This document shows positions 1-7,469 of a stretch of 20,187 nt of DNA, in pieces. A program made the position numbers and the translations under genes. The notes under the pieces are model-generated. The model saw nothing but the letters and a program-made list of their open reading frames with translations. It was not told the origin of the DNA and searched no databases. How positions within the stretch are numbered: the stretch's first letter is position 1; the number at the start of each line of letters is the position of its first letter. Source of the stretch: Verrucomicrobia bacterium UBA1211 (GTDB lineage Bacteria > Verrucomicrobiota > Kiritimatiellia > RFP12 > UBA1067); the NCBI GenBank assembly GCA_002309585.1, contig DBXN01000174.1, forward strand, positions 16,352 through 36,538. The letters run 5' to 3'.

Positions 1-1047
1 CGCCAGCGCCACCGCCATGATCGGCAACGCACCCCACGCCCAACCGCAGATCGGAAGCTTCCCCCGCCGCCGCGCGAAGACCGCAAGTGCCACGGCGGTC
101 AACGGCGCAGCAACCGCCAGGACGACGTCATGCGCCCACCCCGCCCAAGCGTGATACCGCATATCATTCCGGTAACAGCTCACCCGAAATGCCTGTTCCC
201 AGCAATCGTCGAATGTCAGGGCAAATGATAGGACCCAAAGTCCCAACGCGCCCAGCAGAAACCCCGGCCGCAGCAGATACGACCCGCTCACCTCGTCCTC
301 CTCCCGCGCGAGACCGAAGAAGAAAAGCGCGGCGAAAAGTCCCGAATAGATGATGATCCAGAGCCCCGGCAGGCAACGCTCCAGCGCGATCCCGAGCGCC
401 GTCAGCAGCGTGATCCCGAGCGTCCAGCCCAGCCACGCCCGGCGAACCGGACCCGACTCCCGCCACTCCGTGACCACCAGCGGAACCGCCGGCAACGCCA
501 GCAGCCAGAAGAAGCACCCGACGCCCCCGGCGTCCTGCTCCATCCCCGTCCAGACGACCATCAGGACAAAATACGCCACCATGCTCCCCAACGCTCGTGT
601 CCCGTATAGGACCGGCAGCGTCAGCAATCCCCACACCAAAACAAACCGCTGGGGATCGCCGGAGATGTGGTAGGTCTGCGCGACCAGTGCGATCGACGCC
701 CCTACCGCGCAAGTCCAGAAGATGCCGAGCGCCTCATGGTATCCCCGCCCGAAAGGTTTCCGGCCGAGCTGTCCGAGGAGATAGCCGCCCGCGCACAGCA
801 CAAGCGGCAGGAAGGAGAGGAAGGTCCGCATCGGGCGTCCGAAGGACTGCCAGTTATGGGCCAGTAGCGCGATCACCCCCAGACCGATCAGGAGCGCCCC
901 CAACGTGCTGAAGATGATCTGTCCGATCGACAACCCGTTCCGGCGGGTCTCATACCGCGCCGCGATCCGGGCGAGGGTCGCCGCGTCGGCGATCCCCTCC
1001 CGCTCCCACTGCGCCATTTCCCGTTTCAGCCAAACGTCATGCCTCAT
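1..1047 (-). CDS. DUF2157 family polytopic membrane protein, 3' part cut by window edge
   Basis: The minus frame is open from an ATG at 1047 to the left edge, giving 349 codons without a stop, so the C-terminus lies outside the window. The start is fixed by AAGGAGG at 1054-1060, six bases upstream. The N-terminus (MRHDVWLKREMAQWEREGI, then ARIAARYETRR) and the following GALLIGLGVIALLAHNW are the recognisable signature of DUF2157: a short cytoplasmic helix pair, then the first membrane helix ending in a conserved Asn-Trp. About eight further hydrophobic segments follow, with short charged loops (for example REEDE near residue 245), so it is an integral inner-membrane protein. The family has no established biochemical function. 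The gene lies 104 bases downstream of ileS on the same strand with its own strong ribosome site. It may be co-transcribed with ileS, as I see no terminator between them. Confidence 0.85.
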   Translation of the reverse strand, partial: MRHDVWLKREMAQWEREGIADAATLARIAARYETRRNGLSIGQIIFSTLGALLIGLGVIALLAHNWQSFGRPMRTFLSFLPLVLCAGGYLLGQLGRKPFGRGYHEALGIFWTCAVGASIALVAQTYHISGDPQRFVLVWGLLTLPVLYGTRALGSMVAYFVLMVVWTGMEQDAGGVGCFFWLLALPAVPLVVTEWRESGPVRRAWLGWTLGITLLTALGIALERCLPGLWIIIYSGLFAALFFFGLAREEDEVSGSYLLRPGFLLGALGLWVLSFALTFDDCWEQAFRVSCYRNDMRYHAWAGWAHDVVLAVAAPLTAVALAVFARRRGKLPICGWAWGALPIMAVALA

Positions 1048-1053
1048 CCCGCA

Positions 1054-1060
1054 CCTCCTT
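1054..1060 (-). promoter_or_regulatory. Ribosome binding site of the DUF2157 gene
   Basis: AAGGAGG on the minus strand, six bases before the ATG at 1047. It decides between this ATG and an out-of-frame ATG at 1040. A short GGCG-AGAA-CGCC hairpin lies just upstream. Confidence 0.8.
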
Positions 1061-1151
1061 GGCGTTCTCGCCTAGAGCCTCTCGAAATTCCAGAAACGCT
1101 AGACCCCTTCACATGGGCGCATCGGGCACGGTTTCTCACCCGCTTCGCGTC

Positions 1152-4100
1152 CTACTCCGCCTTCGCCACCGCGAGTTTCGCCGCGTGTCCGTTCAGGTCC
1201 ACCGCCTCGCCCTCGACCGGCCCGAAGGCGAGCCGTTCACAGAGCGTCTCACCCTTTACGTAGTCGGGGTACGCCTCGATCGCCGCCACGACCTCGGCAT
1301 CGGCATCGACCGTCACCGCAATCCGCTGGGTCACCTCGAAATCGGCCTCCTTCCGAAGGTTCTGGATACGGCTCACGAACTCCCGCGCCAACCCTTCGCG
1401 GATCAGCTCCGGCGTGAGCGCGGTCTCCAGCCCGACCACCAAATCCCCCTCGGAGGCGACGATCATCCCGGCCTTCGGCGTCCGACGGATGATCACATCC
1501 TCCGGCTCCAGCGTCAGGCTCTCGCCGCCCACCTCAATCGTCACAGCCTTCTTCGCCGCCAGCTCCGCCGCCGTCCCGGACGGCAACGCCGCGATCGCTC
1601 CGGCCACCTGTTTCATCTTCGGGCCGAACTTCGGACCGAGCTTCTTGAAATCGGCCTTGACGGCGATCTCCGCCAGCGCGGTCTCGTCGGTTCCGTAGGA
1701 GACGGTCTTGATGTTCAACTCGTCGGTGATCAGCTCCTCCGTCCCCTCCAGACTCTGACGGATCGAGGCGTCCGCCGAGACCACATGAAGCGTCGAGAGC
1801 GGCTGCCGGACCTTGAGATCATTTTCGGTACGAAGCTGGCGACCCAGCCGCACCACCTGCTGCACCAGCGCCATCCGCCGCTCCAGCGCCTCGTCGCGCG
1901 CGGCGGCGTCGGCCGTCGGGAAGTCGCACAGATGCACCGATTCCGGCATCGACGCCCCGCGCAGATTGCGGTAGATCGTCTCGCTGATGAAGGGCGTGAA
2001 GGGTGCCGCCACCTTGCTGAGCTGCACCAGCACATACCGCAGCGTCCGGTAGGCGTGAAGTTTGTCGTCATCGTTCTGGGACTTCCAGAAACGGCGGCGG
2101 CTGCGGCGGATGTACCAGTTGGTCAGATCCTCGATGAAGGCGACAAAGGGACGCACCGCACGCTGCAGGTCATACACGTCCATCGCGTCGGTCACGTCAT
2201 GGACCAGCGTCTCGAGCGAACTGACGATCCAGCGGTCCAACTCGTTCGGGCTCTCCGGCCGGGTCACCTCGGCCTCGTGGAAGCCGTCCACGTTCGCATA
2301 GGTCACAAAGAAACTGTAGGCGTTCCACCACGGGATCAGGAGGTCGCGCAGAATCTGCTTCACCCCCGCCTCGGAGAAGCGCAGGTTCTCCGCCCGCACC
2401 ACCGGCGAGTAGATCATGTAGAGGCGCAATGCATCCGCGCCGTAGACATCCAGAATGTGTGTCGGATCGGGATAGTTCTTCAGCCGCTTAGACATCTTCT
2501 TCCCGTCCTCCGCCAACACCAGCCCGTTCACCACCACATTCTTGTAGGGCGAGCGATCGAAGAGGCAGGTTCCGAGGATCATCAGCGTGTAGAACCACCC
2601 GCGGGTCTGGTCAAGCCCCTCAGCGATGAAATCGGCCGGGAAGAAACTCGCCACCTCGTCCTTCCGTTCGAACGGATAGTGCTGCTGCGCGTAGGGCATC
2701 GACCCGGACTCGAACCAGCAGTCCAGCACCTCCGGTGTCCGGCGGTAGGTCTTTCCGTCCTTATGGATCAGAATCTGATCGACATAGTGTTTATGCAGAT
2801 CGGTTACCTTCTGGCCGGAGAGCGCCTCCAGTTCCGCCACCGACCCGACGCAGATCATGTCGTTCGGATCCGCCTCGTTGATCCACACCGGGATGCAGGA
2901 GCCCCAGAACCGGTTTCGGGAGATGTTCCAATCCCGCGCGTCCTTGATCCAGTTCCCGAACCGCTTGTCACCCACATACCCCGGCATCCAGTGGACCGTG
3001 TCGTTGTTCGCCGAAAGCCGCTCGTGGAGGTCCTCCACCCGCACGTACCAGGCATCGATCGCCCGGTAGATCAGCGGCGTGTCGGTCCGGTCGCAGAAGG
3101 GATAGGAGTGGACGATGGTGGACTGGTGAACCAGTTTTCCTTCGGCCTTCAACCGCTTGATAAGATCCTTGTCGCAATCCTTGCAGAAACGGCCCGCGTA
3201 CTCGGGAAGCGCGTCGGTGAAGTTGCACGAGGCATCCAGCGGATCGGCGAACGCCGTCATACCCGCCTCGCGGCAAACCCGGAAATCGTCTTCGCCATAC
3301 GCCGGCGCGATATGGACCAGACCGGTGCCGTCCGCCGTCGTCACGTAGTTGTCGTTCAGGACATGGAAGGCCCCTTCCGCCGCCAGGTGGGCGAAGTACG
3401 GGAAGATCGGCTCATAGCTCCACCCCTTCAGATCGGCGCCCTTCAGCTCCGCCACCACCTCGTACTGCTCCGGCTTCTTGTAGTAGGCGGAGAGCCGGTC
3501 ACGCGCGATCACGAAATTGACACTGTCCGCCACGTCCCGTACCACGCAGTAGTCGATCTCCGCGCCCGCGCAGATCATGAGGTTTTCGGGCAGGGTCCAG
3601 GGCGTGGTCGTCCAGATCAGCAGATAGGTCTCGCCCCACGCCGGATCGGCACCGGAGAGGACCTTGGCCCGGACGGTGACCGCGGGATCCTGGACATCCT
3701 TATAGTTGCTGCCCGCCTCGAAGTTGCTCAACGGCGTGCTCAGCTTCCAGCTGTACGGCATGATCCGGTGGGAACGATAGACACGCCCCTGATCCCAGAG
3801 TTGCTTGAAGACCCACCAAATCGTCTCCATGAAGGTGGGGTTCATCGTCTTGTAGTCATTGTCGAAATCGACCCAGCGCCCCATCCGCGTCACCGTCCGG
3901 CGCCACTCGTTCACATACTTCAAGACCATCGAGCGGCACTGCTCGTTGAACCGGTCCACGCCAAGCTGCTTGATCTCCGCCGCCCCGTTCACCCCCAGCG
4001 CATCCTGCGCCAGCGCCTCGATGGGCAACCCGTGGCAGTCCCATCCGAACCGGCGCTCCACATGGAAGCCTCGCATCGTCTGGTACCGGGGCACGATATC

Positions 4101-4295
4101 CTTGATCGTCCCCGCCAGCAGGTGGCCATAGTGCGGCAGGCCCGTCGCGAAAGGCGGCCCGTCGTAAAAGACGAAATCCCGCTTGTCGCGATTCCTGTCC
4201 AAACTCTTTTTGAAGGTTCCATCCGCTTCCCAAAACGCGAGCACGTCCCGCTCCATTTTCGGGAAATCCGTTTTATTCGACACCGGTTCAAACAT
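1152..4295 (-). CDS. ileS: Isoleucine--tRNA ligase, type 2 (eukaryote-like) IleRS
   Basis: This 1,047-residue class I synthetase attaches isoleucine to tRNA-Ile in the cytoplasm. The catalytic core shows the HIGH-type motif HYGH (residues 55-58) in FATGLPHYGHLLAGTIKD, then GWDCHGLPIE (84-93), and the KMSKR loop (600-604) in KKMSKRLKNYPDP. The inserted CP1 editing domain begins near WTTTPWTLPENL (228-239) and includes GTGLVHIAPAYGEDD, which clears mischarged valine. The anticodon-binding helical domain fills roughly 650-850. The sequence around HYGH and the KNYPDP after KMSKR match the eukaryote-like IleRS2 group, not the E. coli type. IleRS2 enzymes are known for low mupirocin sensitivity, so that property is predicted but not shown. 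A promoter lies directly upstream and the leader is only about 22 bases, so there is no T-box. Family assignment is secure; the subtype is very likely. Confidence 0.98.
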   Translation of the reverse strand: MFEPVSNKTDFPKMERDVLAFWEADGTFKKSLDRNRDKRDFVFYDGPPFATGLPHYGHLLAGTIKDIVPRYQTMRGFHVERRFGWDCHGLPIEALAQDALGVNGAAEIKQLGVDRFNEQCRSMVLKYVNEWRRTVTRMGRWVDFDNDYKTMNPTFMETIWWVFKQLWDQGRVYRSHRIMPYSWKLSTPLSNFEAGSNYKDVQDPAVTVRAKVLSGADPAWGETYLLIWTTTPWTLPENLMICAGAEIDYCVVRDVADSVNFVIARDRLSAYYKKPEQYEVVAELKGADLKGWSYEPIFPYFAHLAAEGAFHVLNDNYVTTADGTGLVHIAPAYGEDDFRVCREAGMTAFADPLDASCNFTDALPEYAGRFCKDCDKDLIKRLKAEGKLVHQSTIVHSYPFCDRTDTPLIYRAIDAWYVRVEDLHERLSANNDTVHWMPGYVGDKRFGNWIKDARDWNISRNRFWGSCIPVWINEADPNDMICVGSVAELEALSGQKVTDLHKHYVDQILIHKDGKTYRRTPEVLDCWFESGSMPYAQQHYPFERKDEVASFFPADFIAEGLDQTRGWFYTLMILGTCLFDRSPYKNVVVNGLVLAEDGKKMSKRLKNYPDPTHILDVYGADALRLYMIYSPVVRAENLRFSEAGVKQILRDLLIPWWNAYSFFVTYANVDGFHEAEVTRPESPNELDRWIVSSLETLVHDVTDAMDVYDLQRAVRPFVAFIEDLTNWYIRRSRRRFWKSQNDDDKLHAYRTLRYVLVQLSKVAAPFTPFISETIYRNLRGASMPESVHLCDFPTADAAARDEALERRMALVQQVVRLGRQLRTENDLKVRQPLSTLHVVSADASIRQSLEGTEELITDELNIKTVSYGTDETALAEIAVKADFKKLGPKFGPKMKQVAGAIAALPSGTAAELAAKKAVTIEVGGESLTLEPEDVIIRRTPKAGMIVASEGDLVVGLETALTPELIREGLAREFVSRIQNLRKEADFEVTQRIAVTVDADAEVVAAIEAYPDYVKGETLCERLAFGPVEGEAVDLNGHAAKLAVAKAE

Positions 4296-4324
4296 AATAC
4301 TCTACCTCGATGAATGAAGATATA

Positions 4325-4353
4325 AGTATACCCTACCCTCCCCCCAATCGCAA
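4325..4353 (-). promoter_or_regulatory. Sigma70-like promoter of ileS
   Basis: Read on the minus strand: -35 TTGCGA (4353-4348), a 17-base spacer, and -10 TATACT (4330-4325). Transcription would begin near 4318, leaving about 22 bases before the ATG at 4295. The spacing is ideal and the -10 matches well. No T-box or attenuator fits in so short a leader. Confidence 0.65.
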
Positions 4354-4425
4354 ACCCCATTTCATTTCATCGAATGACGTTTTTGGCGGGACGGGATTCC
4401 CCGGGGTGTGGTAAGATATGCGTCC

Positions 4426-4432
4426 GGAGGGG
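4426..4432 (+). promoter_or_regulatory. Ribosome binding site deciding the yitT-family start
   Basis: GGAGGGG seven bases before the ATG at 4440. The in-frame ATG at 4374 has no such site and would add 22 residues of non-membrane sequence, so 4440 is preferred. Confidence 0.75.
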
Positions 4433-4439
4433 AATAAGG

Positions 4440-5351
4440 ATGAAATCCTGTTACCGTACAGAGATCCTGCGTTACCTTGTTTTAACGGCGGCATCGCTGC
4501 TGATGGCGCTGAATTACCGGACGTTCGTCGAATGGGGTGGCCTTTACCCTGCCGGTGTGACGGGACTCGCCATGCTTCTGCAACGGATCGGGCAGGACCT
4601 CGCCAACAGCCTGGGATGGCAGGTCACCGTCCCCTTCCTTCCCATCAACCTGATCCTGAACGCGGTACCGGTCTGGATCGGATTCACCTGCATCGGCAAA
4701 CGGTTCACCCTTCAGTCGCTCTATGTCATCTTTCTGACCGGCCTCTTCACTGACCTCATGCCGATGGATGCGGTCACCGCCCTTATCCCGGCGAAGGACC
4801 TTGCCCGCCTGCAGACCGACCCCTTCGTGACCGCTCTCTTCGGCGGTATCGTTTTCGGTTTCGCCATGACGCTCTGCCTCCGCTGGAACGCGACAACCGG
4901 CGGTACCGATTTCATCGCGATCTATCTCTCCGAACGGAAGGGCCGCGAGACGTGGAACATCATCCTTGCCTTTAACGCGGCCATCCTGCTCGCGGGCGGC
5001 TTCCGGTTCAGCTGGATGGGGGCGCTCTACTCGATCATCTATCAATTCATGACGTTGCAGGTCGTCCACCTCATGTACCGCACCTACCAGTACCAGACGC
5101 TGATCATCGTCACCACCCAGTCGGTGAAGATCTGCAAGGCGATCTACCGCCTGAGCCATCACGGGGCGACGGTCCTGGACGGGCGGGGAGGGTTCACCGG
5201 CGCGAAGCGCGATGTCGTCATCTCTGTCGTGGCGGCAGACGACACGCCCCGCATCTACACCCTGTGCAAAGCGATCGACCCCGATGCCTTCATCAACACC
5301 ATCAGCACCTCGCGCGTCATCGGCCGCTTCTATCTCCGTCCCCGCGACTGA
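4440..5351 (+). CDS. YitT family membrane protein (DUF161 plus C-terminal DUF2179)
   Basis: A 303-residue protein from the ATG at 4440, chosen for its GGAGGGG ribosome site. The first two thirds are hydrophobic with about five or six membrane helices (for example YLVLTAASLLMALNY near the N-terminus and IILAFNAAILLAGG near residue 180). Family hallmarks are the GGLYPAGVTGLAMLL segment near residues 33-47 and NATTGGTDFIAIYLSE near 150-165, as in YitT/DUF161 proteins. The last 85 or so residues form a soluble DUF2179 domain with GATVLDGRGGFTGAKRDVV and a final TISTSRVIGRFY, a pattern often associated with small-ligand sensing. The transported or sensed compound is unknown for the family. The gene stands alone, divergent from ileS and 164 bases before ilvC, which has its own promoter. 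Family is confident; function is not. Confidence 0.9.
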   Translation: MKSCYRTEILRYLVLTAASLLMALNYRTFVEWGGLYPAGVTGLAMLLQRIGQDLANSLGWQVTVPFLPINLILNAVPVWIGFTCIGKRFTLQSLYVIFLTGLFTDLMPMDAVTALIPAKDLARLQTDPFVTALFGGIVFGFAMTLCLRWNATTGGTDFIAIYLSERKGRETWNIILAFNAAILLAGGFRFSWMGALYSIIYQFMTLQVVHLMYRTYQYQTLIIVTTQSVKICKAIYRLSHHGATVLDGRGGFTGAKRDVVISVVAADDTPRIYTLCKAIDPDAFINTISTSRVIGRFYLRPRD

Positions 5352-5412
5352 CCCGGTATCGCGAATCCCGCATCCCATTCCCTTCGCGTTCCGCCCCCAT
5401 GACGATTTACGC

Positions 5413-5440
5413 TTGCGGTGTGTACGAAGGATGGTATGAT
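5413..5440 (+). promoter_or_regulatory. Sigma70-like promoter of ilvC
   Basis: -35 TTGCGG (5413-5418), 16-base spacer, -10 TATGAT (5435-5440), followed by AT-rich sequence. The expected start of transcription, near 5447, sits just before an inverted repeat at 5450-5490, giving a leader of about 69 bases. Confidence 0.6.
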
Positions 5441-5449
5441 ATATTTTCA

Positions 5450-5490
5450 CTTACACCGAAATGGCGGGTGCCATGTTTGGGGCGTGTAAG
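5450..5490 (+). promoter_or_regulatory. Nested hairpin in the ilvC 5' leader
   Basis: CTTACAC (5450-5456) is an exact reverse complement of GTGTAAG (5484-5490), and inside it ATGGC (5461-5465) pairs with GCCAT (5470-5474) across a GGGT loop. The structure would sit at the very 5' end of the ilvC mRNA and end about 14 bases before the GAGGAG ribosome site. It lacks a T-tract, so it is not a terminator. It could stabilise the mRNA or act as a control element. It matches no riboswitch class I recognise. Confidence 0.45.
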
Positions 5491-5515
5491 GGATTGAGCG
5501 AACGAGGAGTTACAA

Positions 5516-6607
5516 ATGGCCAAAATGGATTTTGGCGGCGTCATCGAGACCGTCGTCACACGTAAAGAGTTTCCGTTGAAGAAAGCGTTGCAGGTCCTGA
5601 AGAAAGAGACCATCGCGGTAATCGGTTATGGCGTCCAGGGCCCCGCCCAGTCGCTGAACATGCGCGACAACGGTTTCAATGTCATCGTCGGCCAGTCGAA
5701 AAAATTCAAGAAGGATTGGCAGCGCGCGGTCAAGGACGGCTGGGTGCCGGGCAAGACGCTCTTCGACATCGATGAGGCCTGCGCGAAGGGCACCATCATC
5801 AACATGCTCGTCACGGATGCCGCCCAGATGCAGATCTGGCCGGTCGTGAAACAGTACCTGACCGCCGGGAAGGCGCTTTACTTCTCCCACGGTTTCTCGA
5901 TCGAGTACAGCAAATACACGAAGATCATCCCGCCGAAGGATGTCGATGTGATCATGGTCGCCCCGAAGGGTTCGGGTCTGAACGTCCGCCGCAACTTCCT
6001 CAGCGGCGCGGGCATCAACTCCAGCTACGCCGTCCAGCAGGATGCGACCGGGCGCGCGGAAGAGCGCACGAAGGCCCTCGGCATCGCGATCGGTTCCGGT
6101 TACCTCTTCCCGACCACCTTCCGGCACGAGGTCTCCTCCGATCTCACCGGCGAGCGCGGCGTTCTGATGGGCGCGCTCTGCGGGATGATGGAGGCCCAGT
6201 ACGAGGTTCTCCGCGAGAACGGCCACACGCCCTCCGAAGCCTTCAACGAGACGGTCGAGGAGCTGACCCAGAGCCTGATCCGGCTGGTCGACGAGAACGG
6301 CATGGATTGGATGTACAAGAACTGCTCCGCGACCGCGCAGCACGGCGCGCTGAAGTGGCGGCCGATCTTCAAGAAAGCCAATCTCCCGGTCTTCAAGCGC
6401 CTCTATAAGTCAGTCGTTTCCGGCACGGAGTGCAAGGAAGTCCTCCGCGATTGCGGCGCTCCCGACTACAAGGAGAAGCTGGATGCGCAGTTGAACGAGA
6501 TGGCCAACACCGAGATGTGGAAAGCGGGCGCGGCCTGCCGTTCCCTCCGTCCGCACGAGAAAGCCCGCGACAGCAAGGTCGGTATCGCCGGCCGTAAGAC
6601 GAACTAA
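5516..6607 (+). CDS. ilvC: Ketol-acid reductoisomerase
   Basis: A 363-residue cytoplasmic enzyme that isomerises and reduces acetolactate or acetohydroxybutyrate, the second common step of valine, leucine and isoleucine synthesis, using Mg2+ and normally NADPH. The start has GAGGAG six bases upstream. The N-terminal Rossmann domain has GYGVQG (37-42). FSHGF contains H125, and PKGSG (150-154) follows. The knotted helical domain supplies the metal ligands in SSDLTGERG (D209, E213) and in FNETVEEL (E245, E249), and the substrate serine in NCSATAQHGAL (S271). Its MDFGGVIETVV start and VGQSKKFKKDW loop match the Bacteroidetes/yeast Ilv5-like group better than the E. coli or short actinobacterial forms. 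The tail after RSLRP is about 18 basic residues longer than I recall for close relatives. It appears monocistronic, with its own promoter, structured leader and intrinsic terminator, and no ilvB, ilvN or ilvD nearby. Confidence 0.98.
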   Translation: MAKMDFGGVIETVVTRKEFPLKKALQVLKKETIAVIGYGVQGPAQSLNMRDNGFNVIVGQSKKFKKDWQRAVKDGWVPGKTLFDIDEACAKGTIINMLVTDAAQMQIWPVVKQYLTAGKALYFSHGFSIEYSKYTKIIPPKDVDVIMVAPKGSGLNVRRNFLSGAGINSSYAVQQDATGRAEERTKALGIAIGSGYLFPTTFRHEVSSDLTGERGVLMGALCGMMEAQYEVLRENGHTPSEAFNETVEELTQSLIRLVDENGMDWMYKNCSATAQHGALKWRPIFKKANLPVFKRLYKSVVSGTECKEVLRDCGAPDYKEKLDAQLNEMANTEMWKAGAACRSLRPHEKARDSKVGIAGRKTN

Positions 6608-6628
6608 CGATCGCCTGGACATTCAACG

Positions 6629-6668
6629 AAACGGGCGGGGGCCATCCGGCTCCCGCCCGTTTTGTTTT
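6629..6668 (+). terminator. Intrinsic terminator after ilvC
   Basis: A 13-pair stem (6631-6643 with 6648-6660) containing one G-T wobble and an ATCC loop, extended by A-T pairs at its base and followed by TTTTGTTTT. It begins 21 bases after the ilvC stop. On the opposite strand the T-run is poor, so it mainly serves ilvC. It also separates the convergent gene ending at 6668. Confidence 0.93.
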
Positions 6669-7363
6669 CACTCGTCCGATTCGCGCACCGAATTGAGAAT
6701 CCGGACACCCGGCCACCGCTCTTCCGCCGACACCCAACCGTTTGTCCACTCCGTTCCGGGATCGAACCGCGCCGCATCGGGAATCAGGTCGTCCGCCGTG
6801 CCCGCCACCCGGTCCGGCCCACAGGAATAAACCGACGGAACTCCCCCATCGGCGCCCGGACGGTACCCGTACGGCGTTCCCCACGGATCTTTGCGCAGCT
6901 GGTTGATATACGGGCCGTCCCATCCCTTCACCGTCATGGGATTCCGAACCAGCGCCGCCAATCCCTGTTCCGCCGTCGGATAGCGCCCCGTATGGAAATG
7001 GTACCGCCCCAGAGCCTCCGCCAGCACGTCAACATGCCGACCCGCCCGAAGTTCAGGGGGCTCCGTCTCCCGCCGGCCGGCGCTGTCCGCCCGCCGGAAG
7101 AGCGCCGCGCCCAAGCCGACAAAGATCAGAATCACCCCGAAATAAAACTTCGGATTCCGCCATACGAGCGCGGGCATCCCCCCCAGCTCCGCCTTACGCT
7201 GGTCGTGCTCACGCCAGATCTCACGGATCTTCCTGGCCCGCACCTGCCGCGCGTCCGGATCGCGCGTCTTCGCGCCACGCATCACCCGCCCGCATCCGGG
7301 ACAAACCGAAGGCGGCAACGCATCAAACTCTTTTTTGCAATAGGGACACCGATACCGACTCAT
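6668..7363 (-). CDS. Membrane protein: N-terminal zinc ribbon, one TM helix, GspG-like pseudopilin domain
   Basis: A 231-residue protein in three parts. Residues 6-24 hold CPYC and CPGC, a double CxxC zinc ribbon. Residues 73-89 (FYFGVILIFVGLGAALF) form one membrane helix. Residues about 112-194 match the C-terminal core of type II secretion major pseudopilin GspG: GRYHFHTGRYPTAEQGLAAL, then WDGPYI, RKDPWGTPYGYR and VYSCGPD, ending in an Asp-rich loop that could bind calcium as in GspG. The GFTLIE prepilin peptidase motif expected at a pseudopilin N-terminus is absent, so it is unlikely to be processed or assembled as a normal pilin. The fold of the globular part is confident; its role is unknown. 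Upstream of the ATG there is only a weak ribosome site. The gene is divergent from the large protease gene, 106 bases away, and convergent with ilvC. Confidence 0.85.
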   Translation of the reverse strand: MSRYRCPYCKKEFDALPPSVCPGCGRVMRGAKTRDPDARQVRARKIREIWREHDQRKAELGGMPALVWRNPKFYFGVILIFVGLGAALFRRADSAGRRETEPPELRAGRHVDVLAEALGRYHFHTGRYPTAEQGLAALVRNPMTVKGWDGPYINQLRKDPWGTPYGYRPGADGGVPSVYSCGPDRVAGTADDLIPDAARFDPGTEWTNGWVSAEERWPGVRILNSVRESDE

Positions 7364-7469
7364 AACATTCCCAGTTTACCAAACTTGAAAGCCGCTTTGA
7401 AAGTGGGAAAGTTGCCCTTTTCGCCTTTCGACCTTTACCCTTTTCATCCTCCCCGACTTATGTTTCAAT

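Noticed and set aside
1059..4313. A 1,084-codon plus-strand open frame antisense to ileS
   Set aside because: It mirrors ileS almost exactly, is rich in Arg, His and Pro as expected for the antisense of GC-rich coding sequence, and has no domain or ribosome site.
5356..5388. CGCGAA/TTCGCG inverted repeat after the YitT-family gene
   Set aside because: Only six pairs, a 17-base or longer loop and no T-run, so it is not convincing as a terminator.
5461..5565. Possible ilvC leader peptide starting at ATG 5461
   Set aside because: It has no ribosome site, almost no Val/Leu/Ile codons, and runs into ilvC in another frame, so it is not a classic attenuator peptide.
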